Shown: positions 44,960 to 55,400 of the stretch, in pieces
Layout of the letters: each line of letters starts with the position of its first letter
Position numbering within the stretch: the first letter of the stretch is position 1
Assembly: GCA_938007935.1 (NCBI GenBank)
Contig: CALLMD010000004.1
Coordinates: 1-64,000 of the forward strand
DNA from: an uncultured Hellea sp.
Lineage (GTDB): Bacteria > Pseudomonadota > Alphaproteobacteria > Caulobacterales > Maricaulaceae
Direction: 5' to 3'
DNA length: 64,000 bases
Made by a program: the position numbers and the translations under genes
Notes under the pieces: generated by a model
Database searches by the model: none
Told to the model about the DNA's origin: nothing
What the model saw: only the letters and a program-made list of their open reading frames with translations

Positions 44960-46642
44960 ATGTCTTCGACCCTTCACAAAGCTCTTAACCTTTATAATCA
45001 AGGTCTTTTTGAAAACGCTGAGAAAACAATAAAGGAGGCATTAAAGGCCAACCCACGAGATCACAATGCTCTACACCTGGGAGCAATGATTTTGAATAAA
45101 ATGGGTGACTTTATTCAAGCGCAAACAAGAATAGACAGCGCTCTGAGAATAGATACTCGAAACCATGAAATGTGGAATACTAAGGGCAATATCCTTGTAA
45201 ATATCGGGCAAAATTCAGATGCAATAAAATCGTTTGAAAAAAGCTTAAGCAATAATCCCAATTATACTCCTGCGCAGCAAAACTTGGCTTTTTTGTTTAA
45301 TAAACTTCAAGCGCCTAATCGCTCTTTGCCTTTATTTGATCTTCTTATTATAAAAAACGCCGCGAATAGTTCCTATATTTTAGGTCGTGCACAAGCCCTG
45401 ATTATGGCTGAAAGACCAGCAGAAGCTGCAAAATACTTAGATTTACATCAAGCTCATATCCCCCACGACCTCGCTCAATATACTAAGGGACAAGCTCTTT
45501 TTGCAGATGGCAACTATGCCGAGTCTCTTAAAAGTTACACAACTATACCGCCGTCCTCAACTTATCACTCACAAGCTCTTAAAAACAGCTATCAAATCCT
45601 CTCTCTGACAGGAGAGACAGAGAAACTAAAAACTCTTATCAGCGCAAATGAACCGCCAGCCTCTGATGAGTTGGTAAGCATAAATATTGACATGATTGAG
45701 AAATTAGAAGGAATTAGTTCCGCCAAAACATATGCGGCTCAAAAGCCGCCTGAATATCACGACAACCCATTTGTACTTTCAGCTTTAGCAAAATTTGACA
45801 TCGCCGAACAATCTTATGAAGGCGCATTTAACAAAACATCTACGGCACTAAAGTTAGCGCCTGATAATAATGTTCTTTTGGGACAAAATGTCGTCGCAGC
45901 CATGGGAATACATGAATACGCTCATGCAGAAAAAATAATATCACGGCAGATAAAAACCAGACCAAATGACCAGTATTGGATAGCCATGCTCGCAACATTG
46001 CAAAGGTTACAAGGCAAGAACCATAATTACCTTTACGATTATGAGCGATTTATAGGTGTCTTTGACCTTAGCATGCCGAAAGACTACAGTTCACAATCTG
46101 AATATTTAACCAAGCTCAAATCGACTCTTTGTGATTTGCATGAATTTGAGTCTGAACCGATAGATCAAAGCCTAAGAGGTGGAACTCAAACTCGGCCAAA
46201 TCTTGTTCATATTGACAACCCAGTCATTACCTCTTTTTTTTCTAGCATAAATGCAAACGTCAAAGAATTTGTCTCAACTTTACCTGATGACCCCCAACAT
46301 CCTTTTCTGAAAAGAAAAACTAAGCATCCTCGTATAATTTCAGCATGGTCAGTTAGGTTAACGGGTACAGGTTTCCATGTGAACCATGTACACCCAGAAG
46401 GATGGATAAGTTCTGCCTTTTATGTTGATGTTCCGGATGGAACAGAAAAAGATCAAAACCAAAAAGGTTGGATAAAGTTTGGGGAACCATCATTCAAGCT
46501 CCCCAACCTTGAAGCCGAACATTTCATTGCGCCAGCGGCAGGAAAACTTGTCTTATTCCCATCTTATATATGGCACGGCACCGTTCCAACAGCTGATAAG
46601 ACGTTCCGCCTAACCTTGCCATTTGATGTTCTTCCTGTTTAA
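44960..46642 (+). CDS. TPR protein with 2OG-Fe(II) oxygenase-like domain
   Basis: A 560-residue cytoplasmic protein. The first 350 residues are TPR-type helical repeats (ALNLYNQGLFENAEKTIKEA; LHLGAMILNKMGDFIQAQ). The C-terminal domain (about 395-560) has TGTGFHVNHVHPEGWISSAF, FYVDVPDGT and LVLFPSYIWHGTVPTADKTF, then RLTLPFDV. This matches the putative 2-oxoglutarate oxygenase family (2OG-FeII_Oxy_5), with His ligands in HVHP and WHGT and an Arg for 2OG. It may hydroxylate a protein or small molecule. It is more AT-rich than its neighbours. Confidence 0.8.
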   Translation: MSSTLHKALNLYNQGLFENAEKTIKEALKANPRDHNALHLGAMILNKMGDFIQAQTRIDSALRIDTRNHEMWNTKGNILVNIGQNSDAIKSFEKSLSNNPNYTPAQQNLAFLFNKLQAPNRSLPLFDLLIIKNAANSSYILGRAQALIMAERPAEAAKYLDLHQAHIPHDLAQYTKGQALFADGNYAESLKSYTTIPPSSTYHSQALKNSYQILSLTGETEKLKTLISANEPPASDELVSINIDMIEKLEGISSAKTYAAQKPPEYHDNPFVLSALAKFDIAEQSYEGAFNKTSTALKLAPDNNVLLGQNVVAAMGIHEYAHAEKIISRQIKTRPNDQYWIAMLATLQRLQGKNHNYLYDYERFIGVFDLSMPKDYSSQSEYLTKLKSTLCDLHEFESEPIDQSLRGGTQTRPNLVHIDNPVITSFFSSINANVKEFVSTLPDDPQHPFLKRKTKHPRIISAWSVRLTGTGFHVNHVHPEGWISSAFYVDVPDGTEKDQNQKGWIKFGEPSFKLPNLEAEHFIAPAAGKLVLFPSYIWHGTVPTADKTFRLTLPFDVLPV

Positions 46643-46652
46643 ACTATTTTTG

Positions 46653-47846
46653 CTAAATAGGGTCTAATCCAGAACGCAAATAAAAACTAAACGGTATAGT
46701 TACACTTGTCCGAAAACCTGTTGGTTCTCCAGCTGTTTTAGCTGGAAACTCAAATTGTTTTGCTGCCGCGATGGCACTCTTGTCATAGACATCATCTGGC
46801 CAAGAATTCAAAATTCTAACATTTTCGGGAATACCCGCATCACTTACATCTACTTGAACAATCGCATAGCCAGATGATCGTTTTAAAGCTTTGGCTGGAA
46901 AATCTGGCTCAACACGTTTAGAAGCACGAACCTGTGGACGATCATTTGTAAACGGCCAGCATTTACACAATCCTTGAGACTCAGCGTGCTGGAGTTGCCC
47001 TCTACGTTTTAGAAAATTACGCGCATTCATCCATCTCCCGATAGATCTCGCGACTAAGGGATTTTCTCTTCCATATACATCTTCTATGGCTAATCTTGAC
47101 TTTTGATAGCTCATTGCAGCAGCCAACCAATTTTTATTAGCCTCAAACCCATAACCGACATAATTATTAGCGCTGGCCACATAAGCAGGACGCGTATCAG
47201 TAGGGTTAGCATCAAATATGCTCACTGCTTTTAACGCAATCTTAGCACATTCTTTATTCCCTTTTTTAATACCCTCTTCTGTCGAACCAGTACTAATGTT
47301 TGAACCAATTTGTTTTCTTGGATTGGCCATTTTCCGATGCAATCTACGGGTACAAATATTTGCTTCGTGAACATATAATTCTCCGACAAATACACTATTT
47401 CCCATGCCATTGCTTTCGGCAAACTTCATGGCCCTCTTTATACGTTTACCTAATGGGGTGTCTTTCGTAACGCCGTCCATACTGGAAACGAGCTCAACTT
47501 CTCTCTCTAACTGTAAAGCAGCCGCGTCCGTTTTTTTAAGAGCTGCGAGTGTTACTGATCGCTCCAAAGCCTTAATCGCCTTGCTTTTATCCCCTTGGTT
47601 TTTCTCAACATACCCATAATTATAGGCTAAATCACCTGTCATAGCGCTGTCGCCGAGTGTAGCCTCAGCTTTTTCCCAAGCTGTTTTAGCGTGTTTGATA
47701 GCGCTACGATAATCGCCACTTTGCATGGAAGCATTATAGGCTTTGTATGCCTTTAAAACTTCCGGTGGCGTTTTAGCTTGTGCAAACTCAGGCATTAAAA
47801 AACTTAACGCGAGCAATGATACACTGACATATTTAACAAATTTCAT
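46653..47846 (-). CDS. Periplasmic TPR protein with C-terminal TonB_C domain
   Basis: The start is placed at ATG 47846, after GGGGAGAG; the frame opens at 47861. The 397-residue product has a signal peptide (VSVSLLALSFLMPEFAQA), helical TPR-like repeats (AYNASMQSGDYRSAIKHAKT; AYNYGYVEKNQGDKSKAIKA), a cysteine-bearing middle, and a TonB C-terminal fold (RVEPDFPAKALKRSSGYAIV; FPAKTAGEPTGFRTSVTIPF). It lacks a membrane anchor and thus is not a normal TonB. Secreted proteins of this layout are common in Maricaulales-type bacteria; role unknown. Confidence 0.8.
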   Translation of the reverse strand: MKFVKYVSVSLLALSFLMPEFAQAKTPPEVLKAYKAYNASMQSGDYRSAIKHAKTAWEKAEATLGDSAMTGDLAYNYGYVEKNQGDKSKAIKALERSVTLAALKKTDAAALQLEREVELVSSMDGVTKDTPLGKRIKRAMKFAESNGMGNSVFVGELYVHEANICTRRLHRKMANPRKQIGSNISTGSTEEGIKKGNKECAKIALKAVSIFDANPTDTRPAYVASANNYVGYGFEANKNWLAAAMSYQKSRLAIEDVYGRENPLVARSIGRWMNARNFLKRRGQLQHAESQGLCKCWPFTNDRPQVRASKRVEPDFPAKALKRSSGYAIVQVDVSDAGIPENVRILNSWPDDVYDKSAIAAAKQFEFPAKTAGEPTGFRTSVTIPFSFYLRSGLDPI

Positions 47847-47931
47847 GAGTTCTCTCCCCAAATTACACCACTTAAGATAACGTCACAATTTTAAATCGCA
47901 ACACTAAGATGCAATTAAAGATATAGAATTT

Positions 47932-49878
47932 TCACTCAGCCTTAAAAATATCGTCGATGCGGCGCTGTGCGATGGGGTGATAGCCTGGGCGGGCGACTTC
48001 ATAGACATCTTCGGCCCAAAATTGTAAATCCTCCCGGCCTGAATCTTTGAGAGCGCCGTAAAGGCGGTATATGAATTTACCGCGCCCAACCGTCATGAGA
48101 AATTCTTCAAGCGCGGGATAGGCTTCATCATAACCGCCCTTAATCGCCTGCATGTACCACGCAAAAGCTGTCTCAGCATTTTGGGTGCCTGTGAAAGAAT
48201 AGGTTGCATCAAGCACTTTTAAATTTTCGACATCAATATCGCCAAAATCGTCTAGGCTATTTAACATGTGGAGCCATTCATGCGTGCTCCAATCTTTGGA
48301 AGCATCAAACATTTCGTCACCATTGCTATCCCCCGCAAGCCAAGTTCCAAGCAATCTTGTGACATCTTTAAAGGCATCTGACTCTGGCTTACGCGCCGTC
48401 TCGGGTAAACCGGGCCCATAAACCCAAGCGTCAAGCTCTGCGCGGGATAGCGCCTCTGGATTATCCTTATGCAAATTTTCATGCAGGTAAGTAATGAAGT
48501 CTTCCGTTGTGACGGCCTTAAACGCATTATCATTAAACCAAGCTTTCAAAAATGGATCAAATTTGTCCCGTCCGAAACGGTCTTCTAGGAAGAACAAAAA
48601 ATTCGCGCCTTTAATATAGGACACAAGCGTAAATGCATCATCAGGATGCTCCATATCCGCAGGCAATTTCAGATGCGTGAGTTCAGGACGTTTCGCCTCA
48701 GAGAGCGCACGCTTAAGCCCTTCCATATCTAGCGCTTGCTCCATTACGGCGCGCTCTTCGCCGTAAAGCTCTTCCATAACGCGGTTTTCGACATAGCTGG
48801 TGAAGCCTTCATTGAGCCAAGCATCGCGCCAGCTGGAATTAGTTACAAGGTTCCCAGACCAGCTATGGGCAAGCTCATGCGCGACGACATTGGTCAAGCT
48901 TTTATCGCCCGCTATCAAGGTCGGTGTCATAAAGGAGAGGCGTGGATTTTCCATGCCACCATAAGGGAAGCTGGGCGGCAAAACGATAAGATCATATCGT
49001 CCCCAGCGATAAGGCCCATAAAGCCGCGTATTGGCTTCTTCCATCAAAGGCGTTTCAGAAAACTCCTCTGCTGCCGCGTCCAAAATATAGTCCTCGGCAT
49101 AAACCCCAATATGATCATTTATCGCTTTGAATTTTATGTCACCAACTGCAATCGCGATGAGATAGGACGGAATAGGTTGTGGCATATCGAAGTGATATTC
49201 ACCGTTCTCATCTATCTCGCCTTGCGAGGCACTCATCAGAGGGCGAAGTCCTTCTGGTACGCGCAGGGTTGCCGAATAGGTCAAGCGCACCGCAGGCGTA
49301 TCCTGAAGCGGAGCCATCGTTCTCGCATTAAGGGCTTGCGCTTGAGAGAAAAGATATGGCTTCTTTTTACCAGCCGTTTGGCTGGGAGATAACCATTGCA
49401 AACCCTCTGCTTCTGGGGAGGTCCTATAGCTAATCAATACTGTATCTGTGTTCTCATTGAGCTGAATAGTCAGCGGCGCGCCAAGAACAGGATGGTCTTG
49501 TCCCATCAAGTAATTATTTTCACTCTGAGCTGTCCCACCTTCGAATAAGCGTACGGATTTAATCAGTAAGTTTTTCGTATCTAAAACCAGCATGTCAGCC
49601 TCTGGTTTCACCCGCTCAAATTTTATGGTGGCAATACCGTCCAAAACTTTTGAATCAAAATTCACATCTAAATTCAAATCAATATGGGTAACGCGAACCT
49701 CATCATAATTCGCATAGGTGAATTTATCATCCTTCGTAATAATGCGCGCTGGCATTTCGGTCTTGGGACCTGTGTTTGCGGCCGTATTTTCTGGAGCCAT
49801 TTCGGTGTTATTACAGCCGGTTGCAAGAAGAGCGCTGGCCGCAAATAGGCTAAAGACAACAGGTTTCAGATTGATCAT
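47932..49878 (-). CDS. M1 family aminopeptidase, lipoprotein
   Basis: Zinc aminopeptidase of the M1 / leukotriene-A4-hydrolase type. The 648-residue protein has a lipoprotein signal ending LLATGC (Cys22). It has the exopeptidase motif GGMEN at 307-311, the zinc site HELAHSWSGN (334-343) with the third ligand Glu357 in WLNEGF, and a C-terminal helical domain (AFAWYMQAIKGGYDEAYPAL; YHPIAQRRIDDIF). It likely degrades peptides in the periplasm or at the cell surface. Confidence 0.93.
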   Translation of the reverse strand: MINLKPVVFSLFAASALLATGCNNTEMAPENTAANTGPKTEMPARIITKDDKFTYANYDEVRVTHIDLNLDVNFDSKVLDGIATIKFERVKPEADMLVLDTKNLLIKSVRLFEGGTAQSENNYLMGQDHPVLGAPLTIQLNENTDTVLISYRTSPEAEGLQWLSPSQTAGKKKPYLFSQAQALNARTMAPLQDTPAVRLTYSATLRVPEGLRPLMSASQGEIDENGEYHFDMPQPIPSYLIAIAVGDIKFKAINDHIGVYAEDYILDAAAEEFSETPLMEEANTRLYGPYRWGRYDLIVLPPSFPYGGMENPRLSFMTPTLIAGDKSLTNVVAHELAHSWSGNLVTNSSWRDAWLNEGFTSYVENRVMEELYGEERAVMEQALDMEGLKRALSEAKRPELTHLKLPADMEHPDDAFTLVSYIKGANFLFFLEDRFGRDKFDPFLKAWFNDNAFKAVTTEDFITYLHENLHKDNPEALSRAELDAWVYGPGLPETARKPESDAFKDVTRLLGTWLAGDSNGDEMFDASKDWSTHEWLHMLNSLDDFGDIDVENLKVLDATYSFTGTQNAETAFAWYMQAIKGGYDEAYPALEEFLMTVGRGKFIYRLYGALKDSGREDLQFWAEDVYEVARPGYHPIAQRRIDDIFKAE

Positions 49879-49945
49879 GACGACTCCATTTTTTAAGCTA
49901 GGTTAGCATAATTTGCTTGCTCAACAACCGCTCTAGCTGCGTAAG

Positions 49946-51070
49946 TTATGGCATGGCCATAACACCACCAGACAAAGGCTTTGCGATGCCTGTTGTTAGG
50001 GGAAAAGAGATAGGCAGTGTTAATTTCGACCTTACAGCTAAGTAGGCAAAGGCTTGCGCTTCTATAGCGTCCGAATTCCACCCGACATCCTCGGCGGTCT
50101 TTACATTAACAGCCATATGCTCACGGAGCATCCGCATCATCGCCTTATTATGACGCCCACCTCCGCACACGATTAAAACTTCGGGCGTCTGGCCCATCGC
50201 GTTCACAGTTTGAAGCACAGAAAGCGCCGTAAATGCCGCCAAGGTCGCGGCACCGTCCTCGGCTGATAGTCCTTTCATGTCGCTGAGCACATCAAAGTCA
50301 AAACGGTCCGCAGAGCGAGGTACAGACGATTGAAAGAATCCTTTCTTCAGCCACTGGCCAACACGTTCAAATTTTGGCGTTCCCGCCAAGGCATAACGCC
50401 CATCTGGATCAAATTTTCCAAGTCCCTTATACGCAATCCAACTATCAAGAGGGCCATTACCAGGACCAGTATCTGAGGCGATTAATTCACCCCTTGCTGA
50501 AAGAACCGTGACATTTCCTACCCCGCCAAGATTAAGCACGGCCACTGGCAATGAAAGATTTGAATAAGACGCTAGCGCTTGATGATATATGGGGGCTAAA
50601 GGCGCGCCCTGCCCGCCCGCCGCCATATCGGCTGTGCGAAAATCATAATAGACAGGCATTCCTAAAGCGCTTGCAAGAGCATGACCACCGCCGAGCTGCA
50701 GTGTCTGCCCTTTTTTTCCGCCCATTGGCGGTTGATGCACAACCGTTTGCCCGTGGAAACCGATTATGGATAACTCTTTAGCCCAGTCTGGGTTCGCTAG
50801 GCATAATTGCTTCACCGCTTTGGTATGAATTTTGTGAATAACGTCTTCTGCCGCGGCGAAACTCTTGGGCCTTGGGCCTCTAAATTTCCATTTCAGAGCG
50901 TCCTGCGTTACGCCTTGCAATAGCTGCCTGTCTGCCGTGCTATATTCGAGGCATAGGTTTGGGCCGAAACGTCCAATCGATTGTCCATCTGTTTCCAAAA
51001 AGGCCGCATCGACTCCATCAAGCGAGGTGCCGCTCATCAGTCCTATAGCTATATACTTTATGCTGCTCAC
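49946..51070 (-). CDS. anmK: Anhydro-N-acetylmuramic acid kinase
   Basis: Recycles anhydro-MurNAc from cell-wall turnover, forming MurNAc-6-phosphate. The 374-residue protein has IGLMSGTSLDGVDAAFLETD (residues 11-30), IIGFHGQTVVHQP, LGGGHALASALGMPV, VLNLGGVGNVTVL, SDTGPGNGPLDSW and VCGGGRHNKAMM, all in order. An 8-bp hairpin (GTTATGGC/GCCATAAC at 49945-49963) overlaps its stop. It is divergent from tyrS, as in many alphaproteobacteria. Confidence 0.96.
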   Translation of the reverse strand: MSSIKYIAIGLMSGTSLDGVDAAFLETDGQSIGRFGPNLCLEYSTADRQLLQGVTQDALKWKFRGPRPKSFAAAEDVIHKIHTKAVKQLCLANPDWAKELSIIGFHGQTVVHQPPMGGKKGQTLQLGGGHALASALGMPVYYDFRTADMAAGGQGAPLAPIYHQALASYSNLSLPVAVLNLGGVGNVTVLSARGELIASDTGPGNGPLDSWIAYKGLGKFDPDGRYALAGTPKFERVGQWLKKGFFQSSVPRSADRFDFDVLSDMKGLSAEDGAATLAAFTALSVLQTVNAMGQTPEVLIVCGGGRHNKAMMRMLREHMAVNVKTAEDVGWNSDAIEAQAFAYLAVRSKLTLPISFPLTTGIAKPLSGGVMAMP

Positions 51071-51138
51071 TGCTAATCCTTTGACACAGATATTGGCCCT
51101 GCTAGAAGCACAAATTCAATATTAAATAGGCATGAGTC

Positions 51139-52404
51139 GTGACGAAATACCAATCCGAATTGATGACCACCCTCGTAGAGCGTGGTTTTCTCTATCAGTG
51201 CACAGACGAAAAGGGCTTGGATAAAGCCGCCGCTGATGGCGTTGTCACAGGATATATTGGCTTCGATTGTACGGCGCCCAGCTTACATGTAGGCTCTCTT
51301 GTACAAATAATGATGCTACGTCACTTACAACGCGCGGGCGGACGTCCAATCGTTCTTCTGGGCGGCGGAACAACTAAAATTGGCGACCCCTCCGACAAAG
51401 ATAAATCTCGTCCAATTTTGACAAATGATCTGATTGAAAAAAATAAGAATGGCATCAAACAAGTCTTCGCGAAGTTCATTGATTTTGATGGTCCAAATGG
51501 CGCGATTTTAGCTGATAATTCTGACTGGCTAGACGCTTTGGGTTATATTGAATTTCTGCGTGATGTTGGCAAGCTCTTCACGGTTAACCGCATGATTGCG
51601 ATGGACACCGTCAAGCGGCGCTTGGAAAATGAACTCCCTATGACGTTTTTGGAATTTAATTACCCGCTTCTACAAAGTTATGATTTCGTAGAACTTAATC
51701 GCCGTTATGGCTGTACATTACAGCTTGGCGGCTCTGATCAATGGGGCAATATCACAACAGGTGTAGATTTATCCCGCCGCATGGAAAATGCGGATTGTTT
51801 TGGTTTCACCACGCCGCTCATTACAACGGCATCTGGCGGCAAAATGGGTAAGACAGCGGACGGCGCAGTCTGGCTTAATTCTGATCCAAGTTTTGGCGAA
51901 AATTACTTTCGGAGCCCTTATGAATATTGGCAATTTTGGCGTAATACTGATGACGCCGATGTTGGCCGTTTCATGAAATTATTCACAGACCTTCCACTTG
52001 ACGAAATAGTAAATTATGAGGCCATGGAAGGGGCTGATATTAATACGGCCAAAGTACGCCTAGCCAATGAAGCCACAGCCATGCTTCACGGCGAAGCGGC
52101 CGCAAAAGCAGCTGAAGCAACCGCCCTTGAAACATTTGAAAAAGGCGGAACCGCTGAAGGTCTGCCCACGATGGATGTCGTAAGCGATGAGCTCACAGGC
52201 ATGGGTATCTTGGCCGCGACAGTTCTGCTCGGCCTGGCGTCTTCAAACGGTGAAGCACGCCGTCATATCAAAGGCGGCGCGCTTAAAATTAATGATGTGA
52301 AAGTGACCACTCATGAGCAAGTGATTGAAGCGGTAGACATTATCGAGGGCGTTGTAAAAATCTCTGTAGGCAAGAAAAAACACGCACTTCTGAAAGCTGT
52401 TTAA
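51139..52404 (+). CDS. tyrS: Tyrosyl-tRNA synthetase
   Basis: Charges tRNA-Tyr. The 421-residue class I enzyme has GYIGFDCTAPSLHVGSLVQI (HIGH-like HVGS), LLGGGTTKIGDPSDKDKSR, QLGGSDQWGNITTG, the KMSKS-like KMGKT, and a C-terminal S4 RNA-binding domain (GEARRHIKGGALKINDVKV). The start is GTG 51139; the nearby ATG at 51132 is out of frame. It converges with the AsmA-like gene (9-base gap). Confidence 0.97.
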   Translation: MTKYQSELMTTLVERGFLYQCTDEKGLDKAAADGVVTGYIGFDCTAPSLHVGSLVQIMMLRHLQRAGGRPIVLLGGGTTKIGDPSDKDKSRPILTNDLIEKNKNGIKQVFAKFIDFDGPNGAILADNSDWLDALGYIEFLRDVGKLFTVNRMIAMDTVKRRLENELPMTFLEFNYPLLQSYDFVELNRRYGCTLQLGGSDQWGNITTGVDLSRRMENADCFGFTTPLITTASGGKMGKTADGAVWLNSDPSFGENYFRSPYEYWQFWRNTDDADVGRFMKLFTDLPLDEIVNYEAMEGADINTAKVRLANEATAMLHGEAAAKAAEATALETFEKGGTAEGLPTMDVVSDELTGMGILAATVLLGLASSNGEARRHIKGGALKINDVKVTTHEQVIEAVDIIEGVVKISVGKKKHALLKAV

Positions 52405-52413
52405 TTCGGGCGT

Positions 52414-55400
52414 CTAATTAGGACTGACGGCCCTAATATCCGCCATAACATCTTCCGGTAATTTTTCACGCTTTGGCTTAAAGATACCTCTTAAAAATCC
52501 AGGTGTTAGAGCCGAAAGCGGGTTTACAGCGACTTGTGCCTGATCAAATTCGCCTTGAACCGTGTAACTAAGCGCAAAAATACCTTCCCCTTTTTTACCG
52601 ACAAGAATGCTGCCTAAAACAGGTATATCGCCAAGCAATGAATTTGCCGTATAGGCAGGCACTAATGTTCCATCAATATCGACAAGGCGGTCTTTGAACC
52701 TGATTTCACCGTCGCCTGTCATCCCAAGTGCAGGACCTGACACGCGCGCGTTCCGGATGTTAACTTCACCTTCGCGATATACAAATGGGACGTAAAATGT
52801 GTTAAAGCTCAACCCTTCACCGCTCAGCGTATCAACCATGCCCGTCAGGGAGCCAATTGATAACATTTGAGCAAGAATGGGGGCGCGAATAAGCTTAAAT
52901 TTATCAATTTCAGCAACCCCCATTAGCGCGCCTGATTGTCCGATTGGAGGTAATTCAGCCGCGATTTGCAAATGCCCGCCTTCGATACTCTCCAGCCCTA
53001 AAAATGCGTTCGCGGCCACAGAAGCATCGGGAATGCTAACATCAATTTTCCGAGATTGGCCTTTCTCATAAGAGCGCATCTGTAATTTCAACGGGCCACG
53101 ATTTGTCGTCGCAGCAAGGCGCGCATTTGTTATGCCAACGCCATTATGAGAGAATAAAACATTGGCATCCTCTACAATGTAATTTTCTTTTAAAGCTAAT
53201 TTTTTCAAGGCAGCCGTAAGCAAGATGGGCACATCAACACCACCCTGACCACTTGACAATGCATTTGACACAAAATCAGATATATCCAAATAATCGCCAG
53301 TCACAAAAACAGAGAGTTTTTCATTGAGCTCATCGGGTTTCATTTTTACTGCGGCATCTATCAGGCCGAGAACTTTTGTTGTTGATAAATCCATTTCGAC
53401 AAGCTTAAAATTCTCTGCGAATGCCACCCGCCCCGCAATATCAAGACCGGGGGCATTTATATTCATTTTTTCAAACTGAATTGCCCCGTCGATTTGACGC
53501 CTTAACTGCCCCTTAAACGCACCGGGGCTGCCTTTCGATTTACCCCAATAATCTCCGAATTGAATAGCTGTATTAGTTAAGTCAGCGGAAATCTCTGCCG
53601 ATGTGAGGTCTAGTCCATTGCCTAATGCGTCAAGTTTTATGGCAATATCGCCTTCGAAATATTCTCTAAATCCAATCCCAAAACCATCAAGCGTGTCCCT
53701 GTCCATATTACCTATCACCTGATAGCGAGTTGGCGTTTTTCCAAAATCAAATTTCTTGCGCCAATTAAGATCAGTTTTCCACGGCCCGATATCTACGGGG
53801 CCTTTAATGGTCATACCATTTTTATCTGCGGTCACGGTGACATGACCATTTTTCATCTTATTCGAGCCCAATCCGATTGGTGCTGTCACATCGGTGAACT
53901 TACCAGACACACTATACTCAATGCGGTCCCTATCGAAATAAACCAAAAGTGGACGTTTAATGATCATGTCAATTTCGCCCATGCCGCCAAAACTTGTTGG
54001 AACCACACCAAATTGCGATGGATACTCAAATGGCTTTTGGTCAATCAAAGCAAGCATGTCCGCGGTTGTTCCATTGCCATTTAGGCTAATATTTAAATCA
54101 CCGCCTTTAGGCTGCAATCGCGGGATATCAGCTACAGCTTGGGTAAGACTTAAATTTCCAATATTCCCTCCAACGGCATCAAAACGCGCGCTATTTCCGC
54201 GCAAGATGCCCTTACCAGCGACGTTAGTATAAGGCGTCATGGTCGATATATATTTGACGTCCGCATCTGTTATATCAAATGTCAGCGTTAAATCTTCATT
54301 TTGCGGAATACCGCTTCGCAACGCGTCTTCATCAAATACGGCATCGAATACTAGGTTTTTTAATGACGCTTTCAGAACTGAGCGTTCAATCCAGTCACGG
54401 GCGCCCTTGGCAAAATTTACTGGCCAAATAGAGAGCAAATCATTCGGAGTCAGCACTCCATTTGCACGGCCTTTAAGAGTAATATTGTTCCAGTCACCGT
54501 CTTCATTTTGAACCAGAGATCCCGCTAAATCATACTCATAATGGCCTAGATTTACCCGTAAGCGGTCAAGCTCCAACCGTCTTGCGTCAAGATCCAAACG
54601 GCCTGATAAATCCATGTTTGGAAAATTAAAAGGCGCTGGCAAACTTGGCGTTCTGTCAATTCTAACATTCTCAAAAGCTAAATCGAATATGGGCGAGCTA
54701 TTTATATTTCCATCTGTCATGGCCCCCAATTCACTTAGCGTTCCTGCCCCTGAAAAGGAGACCTTATTTGAGTTCAGGCCTATGCTGGTAATTTCCATAT
54801 CTTGCGATTCAGCCGACAGCAACGCCGCTAGATTTGCCCCGTCAAAATCTGTTTCAAACTCACCAAATTTTACGCGTCCTTGACCTGCCTTAATGTCAAC
54901 ATCCGCTATTTGAAGTCCGAGCTCACGATCAACTTCAAGATTTGCTTTTATATCCAGCGCAGTATCAAAGCCTTTAAGTCCAGAATAGCGGCCTCTTTTG
55001 GGCGAAAAGAATGATGGATTTAGGCCTGATGTCGTAATATCAACCGTATAATCTTTAAGATCAGAACTCGTTTTAAACTTCAGCTTCAACGGAATATTGA
55101 CGGCTTCTTTTTGTAAGTTAGATGTCAGATCAATTTCCACGCCTTCTATGGTTTGACTAAAATCAATATCGGTATCTCGTAGCGTAAGCTCAAGGCCATC
55201 TGAGTCATCAATAATATAAGCTGTTGCATTGGTTATTGTTACAGTTTCAACCTCGCTCATATCGGCTCTTTGATTTGTTTGACTTGCCCCTCTCCAAACA
55301 GGCCCAAGCTTTCCAACTGTATTAGGTGCCCCTAATCCTGCGACAACATTTCCGCTATTGCTTCGTAGCCATGTGACAGTCCCGCCATCAATTATGACTC

